A model generated the notes under the pieces. It did no database searches. It was not told the origin of the DNA and was given only the letters and a program-made list of their open reading frames with translations. Shown piece by piece: positions 7,807-17,388 of a DNA stretch of 64,000 nt. Positions within the stretch are counted from its first letter, which is position 1, and each line of letters begins with the position of its first letter. The translations under genes were made by a program, and so were the position numbers. The stretch lies in NCBI RefSeq assembly GCF_023715325.1, contig NZ_JAMBNX010000009.1, positions 101,224 through 165,223 of the forward strand, read 5' to 3'. The stretch is from Agromyces mediolanus. GTDB lineage: Bacteria; Actinomycetota; Actinomycetes; Actinomycetales; Microbacteriaceae.

Positions 7807-9177
7807 GTGACCAGCACCCCGCCCGCCGACGCCCCCGCCCGTCCGCCGTTCCGCGAGCGCCTCGCCGCCGCGGTGAGCGACCCCGTGCTGCGCATCCTCG
7901 TCGGCTCGACCCTCATCTCCCGCGTCGGCCGCGGCATCTTCCTCACGGTGACGGTGCTGTACTTCACCCTCATCGTCGGACTCACCCCCGGCGAGGTCGC
8001 GATCGTGCTCGCCTCGGCGAGCGCGGCGGGCGTCGTCGCCTCCTTCGCCGGCGGCTGGCTCGCCGACCGGGTGAGCGCCAGGCGGCTGCTGCTCTGGGCG
8101 ACGGGGATCGAGGGCGTCGCGCTCATCGCCTACGTCTTCGCCGGAGACTTCCTCACCGCGCTCGTCATCGCGATCGTCTGCGGGCTCTTCGAGCAGGGCG
8201 CGAACTCCACCCGCTCGGCGATCATCGCCCGGGCGTTCGAGGGCGAGGCTCGGGTCGGCGCCCGGGCGGTGCTGCGCACCGTCACGAACGCCTCGATCGC
8301 GGTGGGCTCCGGACTCGGGGCGCTCGCCCTCGCGATCGGCACCGCCGAGGCGTACCGTGCGCTCATCGTCGGCGCCGGCGTGCTCTACCTCCTCGGACTG
8401 CTGCAGCTCGTGAAGCTCCCGGCCCGCGTCGACGCCCCGGCGCGCGCCACGATCGCCGAGGTCGTCACCGAGACCGGATCGGTGGATGCCTCGGCCACCG
8501 CCGCGGCCGCCCGCACCGCGCGCCGCGACTGGCGCAGCCACTCGCCGTGGCGCAACCCCAGGTACCTGCTGCTCACCGCCCTCAGCGCGATCTTCGGCAT
8601 GCAGTTCGGGGTCGCCGAGCTCGGCGTGCCGCTCTGGATCACGCGCGAGACGGCCGTGCCCGAGGTGCTCATCTCGGTGCTGCTGATCCTGAACACCGCG
8701 ATCGTGATCGTCTTCCAGGTGCCCGCCTCGCGGGGCACGCACGACCTCCGGGTCGCGGGCCGCGTCTCCGGCATCGCCGCGTGGCTGATGGCGGCGGCGT
8801 GCCTCGTCTACGCCGCCGCCGCGGGGCTGCCGGTCGGGTTCGCGATCGCCGTCCTCGTCATCGCGGCCGTCGCGCACGCCTTCGCCGAAGTGCTCTCGCA
8901 GGCCGGCGGCTGGGGGCTCAGCTTCGAGCTGGCCGACCCCGTGCGGGCGGGCGCGTACCAGGGCGTGTTCGGCATGGGCTACTCGGTCGGCGCGCTCGCG
9001 GCGCCGCTCGTCGTGAATGCGACCGCGATCTCGCATGGCCTCGCCGGCTGGGCGGTGCTCGCCGGGGTGTTCCTCGCCTCGGGCCTCGGCATCCGTTGGA
9101 TCGCCCGCCGCGCCGCGAGCCGGGCGGATGCGGCCTCGGCCGAGCTGCCCGAGCCGGCCGAGCCGGCCGCCGCCTAG
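7807..9177 (+). CDS. MFS transporter, probable efflux permease
   Basis: 456 residues from a GTG start, with about 12 membrane segments. GGWLADRVSARRLL near residue 80 is the loop 2-3 motif (G-x-L-A-D-R-x-x-x-R). A cytoplasmic loop near 205-245 separates the two six-helix halves. The divergent winged-helix regulator suggests a substrate-inducible exporter. The last bases overlap the convergent GNAT gene (9174-9177). Substrate not deducible. Confidence 0.85.
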   Translation: MTSTPPADAPARPPFRERLAAAVSDPVLRILVGSTLISRVGRGIFLTVTVLYFTLIVGLTPGEVAIVLASASAAGVVASFAGGWLADRVSARRLLLWATGIEGVALIAYVFAGDFLTALVIAIVCGLFEQGANSTRSAIIARAFEGEARVGARAVLRTVTNASIAVGSGLGALALAIGTAEAYRALIVGAGVLYLLGLLQLVKLPARVDAPARATIAEVVTETGSVDASATAAAARTARRDWRSHSPWRNPRYLLLTALSAIFGMQFGVAELGVPLWITRETAVPEVLISVLLILNTAIVIVFQVPASRGTHDLRVAGRVSGIAAWLMAAACLVYAAAAGLPVGFAIAVLVIAAVAHAFAEVLSQAGGWGLSFELADPVRAGAYQGVFGMGYSVGALAAPLVVNATAISHGLAGWAVLAGVFLASGLGIRWIARRAASRADAASAELPEPAEPAAA

Positions 9178-9722
9178 GCTCCGGCGGGGGCGGCGAAGGC
9201 GCGCTCGAGCACGAGGTCGTGCTCGAGCCGGTCGCCGAGCCGGAAGCGCTTCGTGCCCACCCGGGCGAACCCCTGCTTCTCGTAGAAGCGGATCGCTCGC
9301 GCGTTCTCGGCATTCACCCCGAGCCACACGCTGGCGGCGCCGCCCGCGGCGGCGACCTCGAGGCTCGCCGTCATCAACTCGGCCGCGACGCCGTGGCCGT
9401 GTGCGTCGGCGTGCGTGTAGAACTTGCTGAGCTCGATCGTGGGGCGGGCCGCGACGACGGCGGCGGCATCCGCGTCACCGGGTTCGCCGCCCACGAGCAT
9501 CGACCAGCCGATGAGCCGCCCGCGCTCGTCGGCGGCGAGGAGCACCGCCCGGGCCGGGTCCGCCAGATGCGCGGCGAAGCGCTCCGGGGTGAGCTCGGCC
9601 GCGAGGTAGGCGGCGATGTCCGCGGCGGTCGCTCCGGGCGGGCAGGCGAGCGGGAAGGTCTCGGCCGCGAGCTCGGCCAGCTCCTCGAGGTCGGCGGGCG
9701 CGGCGGCGCGGATCGTCAGCAC
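9174..9722 (-). CDS. GNAT family N-acetyltransferase
   Basis: 182 residues. The acetyl-CoA-binding region (motif A) is seen as ELSKFYTHADAHGHGVAAEL near 105-125, followed by VWLGVNAENARAIRFYEKQG, the motif B alpha-helix typical of GNAT proteins. The GTG at 9722 is chosen because GGAGG lies six bases before it, whereas the GTG at 9728 would abut the same GGAGG. It transfers an acetyl group to an amine of unknown identity. It follows malate synthase on the same strand but is separated from it by a 36-bp palindrome, so it is probably a separate unit. Confidence 0.85.
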   Translation of the reverse strand: MLTIRAAAPADLEELAELAAETFPLACPPGATAADIAAYLAAELTPERFAAHLADPARAVLLAADERGRLIGWSMLVGGEPGDADAAAVVAARPTIELSKFYTHADAHGHGVAAELMTASLEVAAAGGAASVWLGVNAENARAIRFYEKQGFARVGTKRFRLGDRLEHDLVLERAFAAPAGA

Positions 9723-9748
9723 GGTCACCCTCCGATTCTGCCCGAACC

Positions 9749-9784
9749 CGACTTGCCCGACTTTCATGAAAGTCGGGCAAGTCG
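9749..9784. terminator. 36-bp perfect palindrome, probable terminator or dispersed palindromic repeat
   Basis: ACTTGCCCGACTTT is followed by CATG and then by its exact inverse, AAAGTCGGGCAAGT; with the flanking CG both ways the symmetry is perfect over 36 bp. It lies 16 bp after the malate synthase stop and 26 bp before the GNAT start. In RNA it would fold into a 16-bp hairpin, but no U-run follows. It could be a terminator or a copy of a palindromic intergenic repeat family. Confidence 0.6.
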
Positions 9785-9800
9785 AGGGGGTGGGCGTTGT

Positions 9801-11465
9801 TCAGAGGAAGCGGGCGTACGCACCCAGGGTGAGGAAGGTCGGGAACTCCGGCTCGAGCGCCACCGTGCGGAACACCTGGATGGCGTCGTCGAAGCGGTCG
9901 CCCTCGAAGCGCGGCAACCCGCGCACGGCCTCGCCCATCGCCTGCACGATGTACGTCTGGTCGATGCGGGTGCCCTCGGCCGTGACCGTGTTGTCGTGCA
10001 GCCACTGCCAGATCTGCGAGCGCGAGATCTCGGCCGTCGCGGCATCCTCCATCAGGTGCTCGATGGCGGCCGCGCCGACGCCGCGGAGCCAGGACTCCAC
10101 ATAGCGGATGGCGATCTGGATGTTGTCGATGACGCCCGCCTCGGTGACCGCGCCGCCGATGGACGGGATGTCGAGCAGCTGCGCCGCCGTCACCTCGACG
10201 TCCTCGCGGAGCCGCTCCAGCTGGTTCGGCCGCTCGCCGAGCACCCGGTCGAACTCGGCGCGCGCCGTCGGGATCAGGTCGGGGTGCGCCACCCAGGTGC
10301 CGTCGAAGCCGTCGCCCGCCTCGCGGCGCTTGTCGGCGGCGACCGCGGCGAGCGCGCGCTCGGTGATCTCCGGGTCGCGGCGGTCGGGGATGAACGCGCT
10401 CATGCCGCCGATGGCATGCGCTCCGCGCCGGTGCGCCGTCTGCACGAGCAGCTCGGTGTACGCCCGCATGAACGGCACGGTCATGGTGATCTGCGCCCGG
10501 TCGGGCAGCACCCAGCGGCGGCCGCGGCTGCGGAACGTCTTCACGATCGAGAAGATGTAGTCCCAGCGGCCGGCGTTCAGGCCCGCGCAGTGCTCGCGCA
10601 GCTCGTAGAGGATCTCCTCCATCTGGAACGCGGCCTGGATCGTCTCGATCAGCACCGTCGCCCGGATCGTGCCCTGCTGGATGCCGAGCGCGTTCTGCGC
10701 GAAGACGAACACGTCGTTCCAGAGCCGGGCCTCGAGGTGCGACTCGAGCTTCGGCAGGTAGAAGTACGGGCCGCGGCCGAGCTCGATGAGCCGGCGCGCG
10801 TTGTGGAACACGTAGAGGCCGAAGTCGACGAGCGAGCCGGAGGCGTGCATCGCCCGACCGGTGCGGTCGTGGAAGCGCAGGTGCTTCTCGGTGAGGTGCC
10901 AGCCGCGCGGCCGGAACACGATCGTCGGCGTCTCGGCGAGCTCGCGCTCGACGCGGTACTGCTTGCCCTCGGGGCTCGTGAAGTCGAGCCGGCCGCGGAG
11001 CGCGTCGGCGAGGTTCAGCTGCCCCTCGACGATGTTCCGCCAGGTGGGGCTCGTGGCGTCCTCGTGGTCGGCGAGCCAGACCTTCGCGTCGGAGTTCAGC
11101 GCGTTGATCGTCATCTTGCGGTCGGTGGGGCCGGTGATCTCGACCCGGCGGTCCTCGAGGCCGGGGCCGGCACCGGCGACCCGCCAGCTGCGGTCGGCGC
11201 GGATCTCCGCCGTCTCGGGGAGGAAGCGCGGGTCGCGGCCGTTGGCGGCGTCCACGCGGGTCTGCAGCCGCGCGGCCAGCAGCTCGTGCCTGGTGTGCGC
11301 GAAGCGGTCGTGCAGCGCCGCGAGGAAGTCGAGCGCCGCCGGGGTGAGGATCTCCTCGTAGCGCTCGCCGAGCGGGGCGGTCACCTCGATCCAGGGCGAG
11401 ACGGTGGCGAAGCCGCCGGTGCGCTGGGGGGACTCGGTGCGGTCGAGGGTGGGCGTGATGGTCAT
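9801..11465 (-). CDS. aceB: Malate synthase A
   Basis: 554 residues, the usual length of malate synthase A. The signature region reads REHCAGLNAGRWDYIFSIVK near residue 285, close to the family pattern, and the N-terminal MTINALNSDAKVWLADHEDA segment is conserved. It condenses glyoxylate with acetyl-CoA to malate, the second step of the glyoxylate shunt, in the cytoplasm. It lies 71 bp downstream of isocitrate lyase on the same strand, so the pair is probably co-transcribed from the promoter before aceA. A short spacer with an AGGAGACGAC ribosome site precedes its ATG. Confidence 0.96.
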   Translation of the reverse strand: MTITPTLDRTESPQRTGGFATVSPWIEVTAPLGERYEEILTPAALDFLAALHDRFAHTRHELLAARLQTRVDAANGRDPRFLPETAEIRADRSWRVAGAGPGLEDRRVEITGPTDRKMTINALNSDAKVWLADHEDATSPTWRNIVEGQLNLADALRGRLDFTSPEGKQYRVERELAETPTIVFRPRGWHLTEKHLRFHDRTGRAMHASGSLVDFGLYVFHNARRLIELGRGPYFYLPKLESHLEARLWNDVFVFAQNALGIQQGTIRATVLIETIQAAFQMEEILYELREHCAGLNAGRWDYIFSIVKTFRSRGRRWVLPDRAQITMTVPFMRAYTELLVQTAHRRGAHAIGGMSAFIPDRRDPEITERALAAVAADKRREAGDGFDGTWVAHPDLIPTARAEFDRVLGERPNQLERLREDVEVTAAQLLDIPSIGGAVTEAGVIDNIQIAIRYVESWLRGVGAAAIEHLMEDAATAEISRSQIWQWLHDNTVTAEGTRIDQTYIVQAMGEAVRGLPRFEGDRFDDAIQVFRTVALEPEFPTFLTLGAYARFL

Positions 11466-11536
11466 GAGGTCGTCTCCTTGGTTCCGTGGAGGTGAGGCCC
11501 GGCGCGCCGAGGGGATGCCTCGGCGCGCTCAGGTCG

Positions 11537-12871
11537 TCAGAACTGGTCTTCCTCGGTCGATCCGACGAGGGCGAGCGTGGCACTCTGCGGGTTCAGCGCG
11601 GTGGCGATGCGGTCGAAGTAGCCGGTGCCGACCTCGCGCTGGTGGCGCGTGGCGGTGTAGCCGGAGGCCTCCGAGGCGAATTCCGCCTCCTGGAGCTCGA
11701 CGTAGGCGCTCATGTGCCGCTCGCGGTAGTCCTGGGCGAGCGTGAACATGGAGTGGTTCAGGGCGTGGAAGCCGGCGAGGGTGATGAACTGGAACGCGTA
11801 CCCCATCGCCGCGAGCTCGCGCTGGAACTTCGCGATCTGCTCGTCGTCGAGGTGGCGCTTCCAGTTGAACGAGGGCGAGCAGTTGTAGCTCAGGCGCTTG
11901 CCGGGGAACTTCGCGTGCACCGCCTCGGCGAAGCGGCGGGCGAGCTCGAGGTCGGGCTCGGCCGACTCGACCCAGAGCAGGTCGGCGTACTCGGCGTAGG
12001 CGAGGCCGCGGGCGATGACCGGCTCGATGCCGTTCTGCACCTCGTAGAAGCCCTCGGCGGTGCGCTCGCCCGTGACGAAGGGGCGGTCGCGCTCGTCGTG
12101 GTCGCTCGTGAGCAGGGTCGCGGCGAGCGCGTCGGTGCGGGCGATGATGATCGACGGCACCCCGGCGACGTCGGCCGCGAGCCGGGCGGCGTTGATGGTG
12201 CGGATGTGCTGGCTCGTCGGGATGAGCACCTTGCCGCCCATGTGGCCGCACTTCTTCTCGCTCGCGAGCTGATCCTCCCAGTGCACGCCGGCGGCGCCCG
12301 CCTCGATCATCTGGTGCATGAGCTCGTAGGCGTTCAGGGGGCCGCCGAAGCCGGCCTCGGCGTCGGCGACGATGGGGGCCATCCAGTCCTTCTGCTCCTG
12401 GTCGGTCGAACCCTCCCCCGCCTCGATCTGGCCGGCGCGCAGCAGCGCGTTGTTGATCCGCCGGACGACGGCGGGCACCGAGTTCGCCGGGTACAGCGAC
12501 TGGTCGGGGTAGGTCTGGCCGGAGAGGTTCGCGTCGGCGGCGACCTGCCAGCCGGAGAGGTAGATGGCCTTCAGCCCGGCGCGCACCTGCTGCACGGCCT
12601 GGTTGCCGGTGAGGGCGCCGAGCGCGGCCGACCACTCGGGCTCGGCCATGGGCGCGAACGCGGTGCCGGTGTTGCGCTGGAGGTCGTCCCACAGCCGCTC
12701 GGCGCCGCGCTTCGCGAGCGTGCGCTCCTCGCGCACCGGACCGCGGAGGGCGATGACGTCCTCGGCGGTGTAGTCGCGCGTGACGCCCTCCCAGCGGGGG
12801 TTGGCGTCCCACTCGAGCTGCAGCTCGGCAGCGGTCTGGGTCTGGTCTCCGGGGCGGAAGGGGGTGCTCAT
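11537..12871 (-). CDS. aceA: Isocitrate lyase
   Basis: 444 residues, the standard bacterial length. [11 protein letters not shown] contains the catalytic K-K-C-G-H signature. Other conserved blocks are [12 protein letters not shown] (metal binding), IIIARTDA and [11 protein letters not shown]. It cleaves isocitrate to succinate and glyoxylate, the committing step of the glyoxylate shunt. The ATG at 12871 has GGAG eight bases before it; the frame stays open far upstream but has no homology. Upstream lies a 361-bp divergent region with candidate sites for the RamB/ScfR-like regulator encoded at 23021. Together with aceB this supports growth on substrates degraded to acetyl-CoA. Confidence 0.97.
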   Translation of the reverse strand: MSTPFRPGDQTQTAAELQLEWDANPRWEGVTRDYTAEDVIALRGPVREERTLAKRGAERLWDDLQRNTGTAFAPMAEPEWSAALGALTGNQAVQQVRAGLKAIYLSGWQVAADANLSGQTYPDQSLYPANSVPAVVRRINNALLRAGQIEAGEGSTDQEQKDWMAPIVADAEAGFGGPLNAYELMHQMIEAGAAGVHWEDQLASEKKCGHMGGKVLIPTSQHIRTINAARLAADVAGVPSIIIARTDALAATLLTSDHDERDRPFVTGERTAEGFYEVQNGIEPVIARGLAYAEYADLLWVESAEPDLELARRFAEAVHAKFPGKRLSYNCSPSFNWKRHLDDEQIAKFQRELAAMGYAFQFITLAGFHALNHSMFTLAQDYRERHMSAYVELQEAEFASEASGYTATRHQREVGTGYFDRIATALNPQSATLALVGSTEEDQF

Positions 12872-12967
12872 CGTCGTGCTCCGTTCGAGTTCGCCGCGGG
12901 GTGCGGTTCGCTGTGATGCCTCCATGCTGCGGGCGCCCCGAGGGGTGCCGACCACGATCCGTGGGGT

Positions 12968-13003
12968 GAACTTTCCCGGAAGTTCTGCGCGTCGGAAATT
13001 GCC
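12968..13003. promoter_or_regulatory. Candidate RamB/ScfR-type operator cluster upstream of aceA
   Basis: GAACTT (12968-12973) and AAGTTC (12980-12985) form an inverted repeat with a 6-bp spacer, and GGAAATTGCC follows at 12994-13003. The word GAAGTTCTG (12979-12987) occurs identically before the RamB/ScfR-like gene at 22975-22983. From memory, the RamB consensus in Corynebacterium contains GAACTTTGC, which resembles GAACTTTCC here. The site is about 100 bp before the aceA start codon. Confidence 0.45.
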
Positions 13004-13163
13004 GGGCTCGAGTCGACTCGGCGGGGCCGCATAGCCCCTCCGAACGGGATTCGGGTTTCGGCGCGATGACGAGACCTCGGACGAACTGTCGCCCATCGCC
13101 GACGCCGGGCGATGGATCGTCCGGTTCTGCACCGGGCCATTGCCCCCGCCCGCCCCCGGCGGT

Positions 13164-13211
13164 TGAATGGCGGCACGCGAGTGAACGGCGGCACGCAAGG
13201 CGGCGTGCCGC
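13164..13211. repeat. 18-bp tandem duplication plus hairpin before the polyamine transporter operon
   Basis: TGAATGGCGGCACGCGAG (13164-13181) is followed directly by TGAACGGCGGCACGCAAG (13182-13199), with two differences. GCGGCACGC at 13188-13196 then pairs with GCGTGCCGC at 13203-13211 around a 6-base loop. The hairpin ends seven bases before the GGGAGG ribosome site, so it could be an operator or an RNA element. Role unproven. Confidence 0.5.
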
Positions 13212-13232
13212 GGACCCGGGAGGTACCACGAG

Positions 13233-14390
13233 GTGACGACGGCGACCGAGGCGAGAACGGCCTCCCAATCCAATGTTCGGGCGGGCTCCGTCGAGATCGA
13301 TCGGGTCACGAAGCGCTACGGCGAGCAGACCGCGGTCGACGGCGTCTCGCTCACCATCGAGCCGGGCGAGTTCCTCTCCCTCCTCGGCCCCTCCGGCTGC
13401 GGCAAGACGACGACGCTCCGCATGATCGCCGGATTCGAACAGCCGAACGAGGGCGACATCCGCGTCTCCGGCCGTTCGGTGCTCGGGCTGCCGCCGTACC
13501 GCCGCGACGTCAACACCGTCTTCCAGGCGTACGCACTGTTCCCGCACATGTCCGTCGCCGAGAACGTCGCCTACGGCCTGCAGCAGCGGCGCACCCCGAA
13601 GTCCGAGCTCCGCACGCGGGTCTCCGAGGCGCTCGAGCTCGTCCAGATGCGCCGCTTCGCCGACCGCAGGCCGACGCAGCTCTCCGGCGGCCAGCAGCAG
13701 CGCATCGCGCTCGCCCGCGCCCTCGTGAACCGCCCCGCGGTGCTGCTCCTCGACGAGCCCCTCGGCGCCCTCGACCGGCAGCTCCGCGAGGAGATGCAGC
13801 TCGAGCTGAAACTCCTGCAGTCCCGGCTCGGCATCACCTTCGTCTTCGTCACGCACGACCAGGGCGAGGCGCTGTCGATGAGCGACCGCATCGCCATCAT
13901 GCGCGACGGCCGCATCGAGCAGCTCGCCGACGCCGACACCATCTACGCCCGCCCCGTCTCGGCGTACGTCGCCGCCTTCGTCGGGCAGCAGAACTTCTTC
14001 CGCGGGCCCGTCGCCCGGGACGGCGCAGCCGTCGAGTCGCCGCACGCCGTGGTGCAGGGCACGAGCACGGCGCTCGCCGGCGTCGCGAACGGTCAGGCCG
14101 CGGTCCGGCCCGAGTTCGTGCGCATCGAGGCTGACGACGCGGCGGCGCCGTCCGCGCCGAACTCGGTGCGGGGCACCCTGCTCGGCGTCTCCCACCTCGG
14201 CGAGACGATGCAGTACCTCGTGCGGCTCGGCGAGGAGCAGAGCCTCATCGCCCGCCGGCCGACCCCCGAGGCGCCGACGCTCGAGCTCGGCCAGGCGGTG
14301 CGCTGCTCCTGGTCGGCCGAGAGCGTGCTGCTCTTCCCCGCCGACGAGGCGGCGCAGGCCGGGGGCTACGTCGCCCCGCCGACCGCGTGA
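13233..14390 (+). CDS. potA: Spermidine/putrescine ABC transporter ATP-binding protein
   Basis: 385 residues from a GTG with GGGAGG nine bases upstream. The ATPase domain shows Walker [16 protein letters not shown] near 50, Q-loop [13 protein letters not shown] near 92, signature [15 protein letters not shown] near 150, Walker [13 protein letters not shown] near 170 and the switch His in VTHDQGEA. The C-terminal third carries a TOBE-type domain (VRPEFVRI and after), as in PotA. It energises polyamine import together with the three genes that follow. First gene of the operon; the neighbouring binding protein and permeases fix the family assignment. Exact substrate among polyamines is inferred from homology class. 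Confidence 0.9.
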   Translation: MTTATEARTASQSNVRAGSVEIDRVTKRYGEQTAVDGVSLTIEPGEFLSLLGPSGCGKTTTLRMIAGFEQPNEGDIRVSGRSVLGLPPYRRDVNTVFQAYALFPHMSVAENVAYGLQQRRTPKSELRTRVSEALELVQMRRFADRRPTQLSGGQQQRIALARALVNRPAVLLLDEPLGALDRQLREEMQLELKLLQSRLGITFVFVTHDQGEALSMSDRIAIMRDGRIEQLADADTIYARPVSAYVAAFVGQQNFFRGPVARDGAAVESPHAVVQGTSTALAGVANGQAAVRPEFVRIEADDAAAPSAPNSVRGTLLGVSHLGETMQYLVRLGEEQSLIARRPTPEAPTLELGQAVRCSWSAESVLLFPADEAAQAGGYVAPPTA

Positions 14391-14445
14391 CCGCCTCGGC
14401 ATCCGATTCGCCCCACTGTTCCGCTGTACGACCCAGGAGGACCTC

Positions 14446-15630
14446 ATGACCGAATCGACCCCCACCGTGCGGATCCTCGCGAGCACCGACGCCGCGAAGG
14501 TCATCCGTCGCGAGCTCAGCCGCCGCGGCTTCCTCAGCGCGGCGGTCGCCGCCGGCGCGACCGGCGTGCTCGCCGCGTGCAGCCCGGGCGGCGGGGCGCA
14601 GAACGCGCCCGTCGCGACCGGCGGGCCGCTCGAGTCGAAGCTCTCGATCTACACCTGGGGCGACTACGACGCGCCCGACGTGCTCGAGGCGTTCACGAAG
14701 GAGCTGGGGCCGAAGATCACGCTGAGCTCCTTCAACTCGAACGAGGAGCTGATCTCGAAGCTCGTCGCGGCGAAGGGCACGAGCGGCTTCGACATCGTCG
14801 TGCCGACTGGCACCTTCATCCCGCAGATGATCGAGAACGGGCTGCTGCAGAAGTTCAACCTGGAGCTCATCCCGAACCTCGAGCACATGGACCCGGCGTT
14901 CCTCGGCCGGGCGTGGGACCCCGACAACGAGTACTCGATCTGCAAGGCGTGGGGCACGACCGGCTTCGTCTACGACAAGAACATCATCACGCGCGAGCTG
15001 AAGGACTGGAACGACTTCATCGACGCCGCGCAGAACGAGGCGAGCGGCAAGACGAGCGTGCTCGACGACCCCGCCGAGCTCACCGGCATCTACTTCTGGG
15101 CGAACGGCATCGACTGGACGACGACCGACCCGGCCGAGCTCGACGCGGCCGAGGACTTCCTCGTGAACACCCTCGCCCCGCACGTCGCCGCATTCGACTC
15201 GTACCCCGGCGGCTCCGCCATCCCGCAGGGCACCCAGGTGCTCATGCAGTCGTGGAACGGCGACGCCCGCCTCGGCATCCTGGAGAGCCCGGACCCCAGC
15301 CGCTGGCAGTGGGTGCTCGGCTCGCCGGCGACCGAGCTGTGGATGGACAACTGGGCCATCCCGGCCGGCGCCCCGAACCCCGAGGCCGCGCACGCCTTCA
15401 TCAACTACGTGCTGACCCCCGAGAACTCGCTCGCCGAGCTCGACTACATCGGGTACCACACGGGCGCGACCGGCATCGAGCAGGCGGCGGCCGACGCCGA
15501 GCTGCCCATGCTCGACCTCGTGTTCTTCACCCCGGAGCAGATCGAGACGATGCACGAGGGCGAGGTGAACGAGGCGCAGGAGCGCGTCGTGGAGATCTGG
15601 AACACGATGAAGGCGGCGGCCGGTGCGTAA
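14446..15630 (+). CDS. potD: Polyamine ABC transporter substrate-binding lipoprotein
   Basis: 394 residues. The N-terminus has a Tat-type signal (SRRGFLSAA, Arg26-Arg27) ending in a lipobox VLAAC with Cys45, so a folded protein is predicted to be exported and lipid-anchored outside the membrane. The mature part fits the PotD/PotF family: LSIYTWGDYDAPDVL at its start, then SGFDIVVPTGTFI and WIPAGAPNPEAAHAFINY-like segments towards the end. It should capture putrescine or spermidine. AGGAGG lies seven bases before the ATG. Its 3' end overlaps the next permease gene by 8 bp. Long signal region with about 25 residues before the twin arginines is slightly unusual. Confidence 0.9.
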   Translation: MTESTPTVRILASTDAAKVIRRELSRRGFLSAAVAAGATGVLAACSPGGGAQNAPVATGGPLESKLSIYTWGDYDAPDVLEAFTKELGPKITLSSFNSNEELISKLVAAKGTSGFDIVVPTGTFIPQMIENGLLQKFNLELIPNLEHMDPAFLGRAWDPDNEYSICKAWGTTGFVYDKNIITRELKDWNDFIDAAQNEASGKTSVLDDPAELTGIYFWANGIDWTTTDPAELDAAEDFLVNTLAPHVAAFDSYPGGSAIPQGTQVLMQSWNGDARLGILESPDPSRWQWVLGSPATELWMDNWAIPAGAPNPEAAHAFINYVLTPENSLAELDYIGYHTGATGIEQAAADAELPMLDLVFFTPEQIETMHEGEVNEAQERVVEIWNTMKAAAGA

Positions 15631-16549
15631 GAGCGCCGGCGTCGCCCTCGCCTTCCCGGCGTGGGTGTGGCTGCTGGTCTTCTTCGTCGCCCCGGTGGGG
15701 ATGGTGATCTGGTTCAGCTTCGGCTACAAGCCGGGCATCTTCGGCACGCACGCCAACGATGTGCTGAGCTTCGACCGCTACGTCGAGGCGATGTCGCCGA
15801 CGTTCTTCGCCACGTTCCAGAACACGCTCTGGGTCGGCATCGCGGGCACGGTGATCTGCCTGCTCGTCGGACTGCCCGTGGCGTACTGGATGGCCGTCAA
15901 GGCACCGCCCTCGCGTCGGGGACTGCTCGTGGCGCTCGTGATGGTGCCGTTCTGGACGAACTTCCTGGTGCGCACCATCGGCTGGCAGGTCATCCTCGCG
16001 CCCGAGGGCTGGCTGTCCAGTGCGCTGCAGGCGATCGGCCTCATCGACGGCCCCCTCGAGCTGCTGTACACCCGCGGAGCGGTGCTCCTCGGCGTCGTCT
16101 ACAACTACCTGCCGCTCATGATCCTGCCGCTCTTCGTCGCCTTCGACCGGGTCAGCGGGCCGCTCCGCGAAGCCTCGAAGGACCTCGGCGCCGGGCGGTG
16201 GACCACGTTCTTCCGGGTCACCCTGCCGCTCGCGCGCCCCGGCGTCGTCGCGGGCGTGCTGCTCGTGTTCATCCCGCTGATGGGCGACTACATCACGGCG
16301 ACCGTCCTCGGCGGCGCGAAGGGCAACATGGTCGGTCAGCTCGTCGCGAGCCAGTTCCAGACGGCGCAGAACTGGGCGCTGGGCTCGGCGATGGCGGTGC
16401 TGCTCATCATCGTGATCATGGCGACCGTGGCGGTCGGGGCGGGCCTCGTCTGGCTCGTCACGCTGCCGTTCCGCAGCCGGAACCGGCTCGTGCTCGGCGC
16501 GGCCGAGCCATCCGCCCGGTCCAAGCCCGTCGAGGAGGTGGCTGTATGA
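15623..16549 (+). CDS. potB: Polyamine ABC transporter permease (PotB-type)
   Basis: 308 residues, GTG start inside the end of the binding-protein gene. About six membrane segments. The EAA loop facing the ATPase is seen as LREASKDLGAGRWTTFFRVTLP near residue 190, matching type I ABC permeases of the spermidine/putrescine group. It forms half of the translocation channel. A 4-bp overlap (ATGA) joins it to the second permease. The C-terminal tail after the last helix is short and polar. Confidence 0.88.
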   Translation: MRKSAGVALAFPAWVWLLVFFVAPVGMVIWFSFGYKPGIFGTHANDVLSFDRYVEAMSPTFFATFQNTLWVGIAGTVICLLVGLPVAYWMAVKAPPSRRGLLVALVMVPFWTNFLVRTIGWQVILAPEGWLSSALQAIGLIDGPLELLYTRGAVLLGVVYNYLPLMILPLFVAFDRVSGPLREASKDLGAGRWTTFFRVTLPLARPGVVAGVLLVFIPLMGDYITATVLGGAKGNMVGQLVASQFQTAQNWALGSAMAVLLIIVIMATVAVGAGLVWLVTLPFRSRNRLVLGAAEPSARSKPVEEVAV

Positions 16550-17388
16550 AGCAGCGGTCGTGGTCGGATGTCGTCCTGAGCGTCTGGGGCGTGCTCGTCT
16601 TCATCTTCCTCTTCGCGCCGATCCTCGTGATCATCGTGTCCTCGTTCAACGTGGGGCGCCTGCTCGTGTCGTGGCAGTCCTTCGGCTTCGACTCGTTCCT
16701 CGCGCTCTTCGAGAAGCCGGCGATCCGCGACGCCGTCTGGATCTCGGTGCAGACCGGCTTCATCGCCGCGATCGTCGCGACGCTGCTCGGCACGCTCGCG
16801 GGCATCGCGATGGCGCGCCACCCCGGCAAGTGGGTGTGGTGGTTCCTCGGCCTCCTGCTGCTCGTCTCGGTGACGCCGGAGATCGTCGACGCGGTGGCGC
16901 TGCTGCCGTGGCTCGTGTTCCTCGGCCAGGATCTCGGCATCGGCCTGTTCAACGACGGCATCATCCGGCTCGTGATCGGGCACTCGCTGTTCTCCGTCGC
17001 GGTGGTCTCCTACCTCGTGCGGGCCCGGCTCGTCGGGCAGGAGGGCCAGCTCGAGGAGGCCTCGGCCGACCTGTACGCGAAGCCGCCCGCCACCTTCCGC
17101 CGGGTCACGCTGCCGCTCGCGATGCCCGCCGTGCTCGCCGGCTTCCTGCTGTCGTTCACGCTGAGCCTCGACAACACGGTCATCGCGGCCTTCGTGCAGG
17201 TCTCGGGCACGACGCCGTGGCCCGTGTACGTGCTGAGCGCGCTGCGCAGCGGTCTTCGCCCGGAGATCGCCGCGGTGTCGACGATCATGCTCGTGCTGAC
17301 CCTGCTCGCACTCGGCCTCGTCGCGTACGTGCTGCGCCGCGCGGGCGACTCGGCCGCCGACATCGCCCGCACCATGGGCGGCGGCTGA
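16546..17388 (+). CDS. potC: Polyamine ABC transporter permease (PotC-type)
   Basis: 280 residues with six membrane segments. EEASADLYAKPPATFRRVTLP near 170 is the EAA loop typical of PotC. It pairs with the upstream permease to form the polyamine channel. The ATG is at 16546, overlapping the previous stop by 4 bp, with GAGGAGGTGG just upstream. Sixty-six bases separate it from the amidohydrolase, which may be part of the same transcript; a weak GC-rich inverted repeat surrounds the stop codon. Confidence 0.88.
   Translation: MKQRSWSDVVLSVWGVLVFIFLFAPILVIIVSSFNVGRLLVSWQSFGFDSFLALFEKPAIRDAVWISVQTGFIAAIVATLLGTLAGIAMARHPGKWVWWFLGLLLLVSVTPEIVDAVALLPWLVFLGQDLGIGLFNDGIIRLVIGHSLFSVAVVSYLVRARLVGQEGQLEEASADLYAKPPATFRRVTLPLAMPAVLAGFLLSFTLSLDNTVIAAFVQVSGTTPWPVYVLSALRSGLRPEIAAVSTIMLVLTLLALGLVAYVLRRAGDSAADIARTMGGG

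Larger units (their letters stand above)
12872..13232. other. 361-bp divergent control region between aceA and the polyamine transporter operon
   Basis: No gene is seen here. The aceA-proximal part holds a cluster of GGAA(A/G)TT-type words at 12968-13003. The transporter-proximal part holds an 18-bp tandem duplication and a hairpin at 13164-13211, then GGGAGG nine bases before the GTG of the ATPase gene. Base composition dips around 12960-13010 relative to the flanking genes. Confidence 0.6.

Noticed and set aside
12872..13309. N-terminal extension of isocitrate lyase by 146 codons in the same frame
   Set aside because: The standard 444-residue start has a ribosome site, and the extension crosses the divergent control region and the start of potA.
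11529..14504. A 991-codon minus-strand open frame spanning aceA and the potA gene
   Set aside because: Overlaps two confident genes in other frames and shows no family motifs; a compositional artefact.
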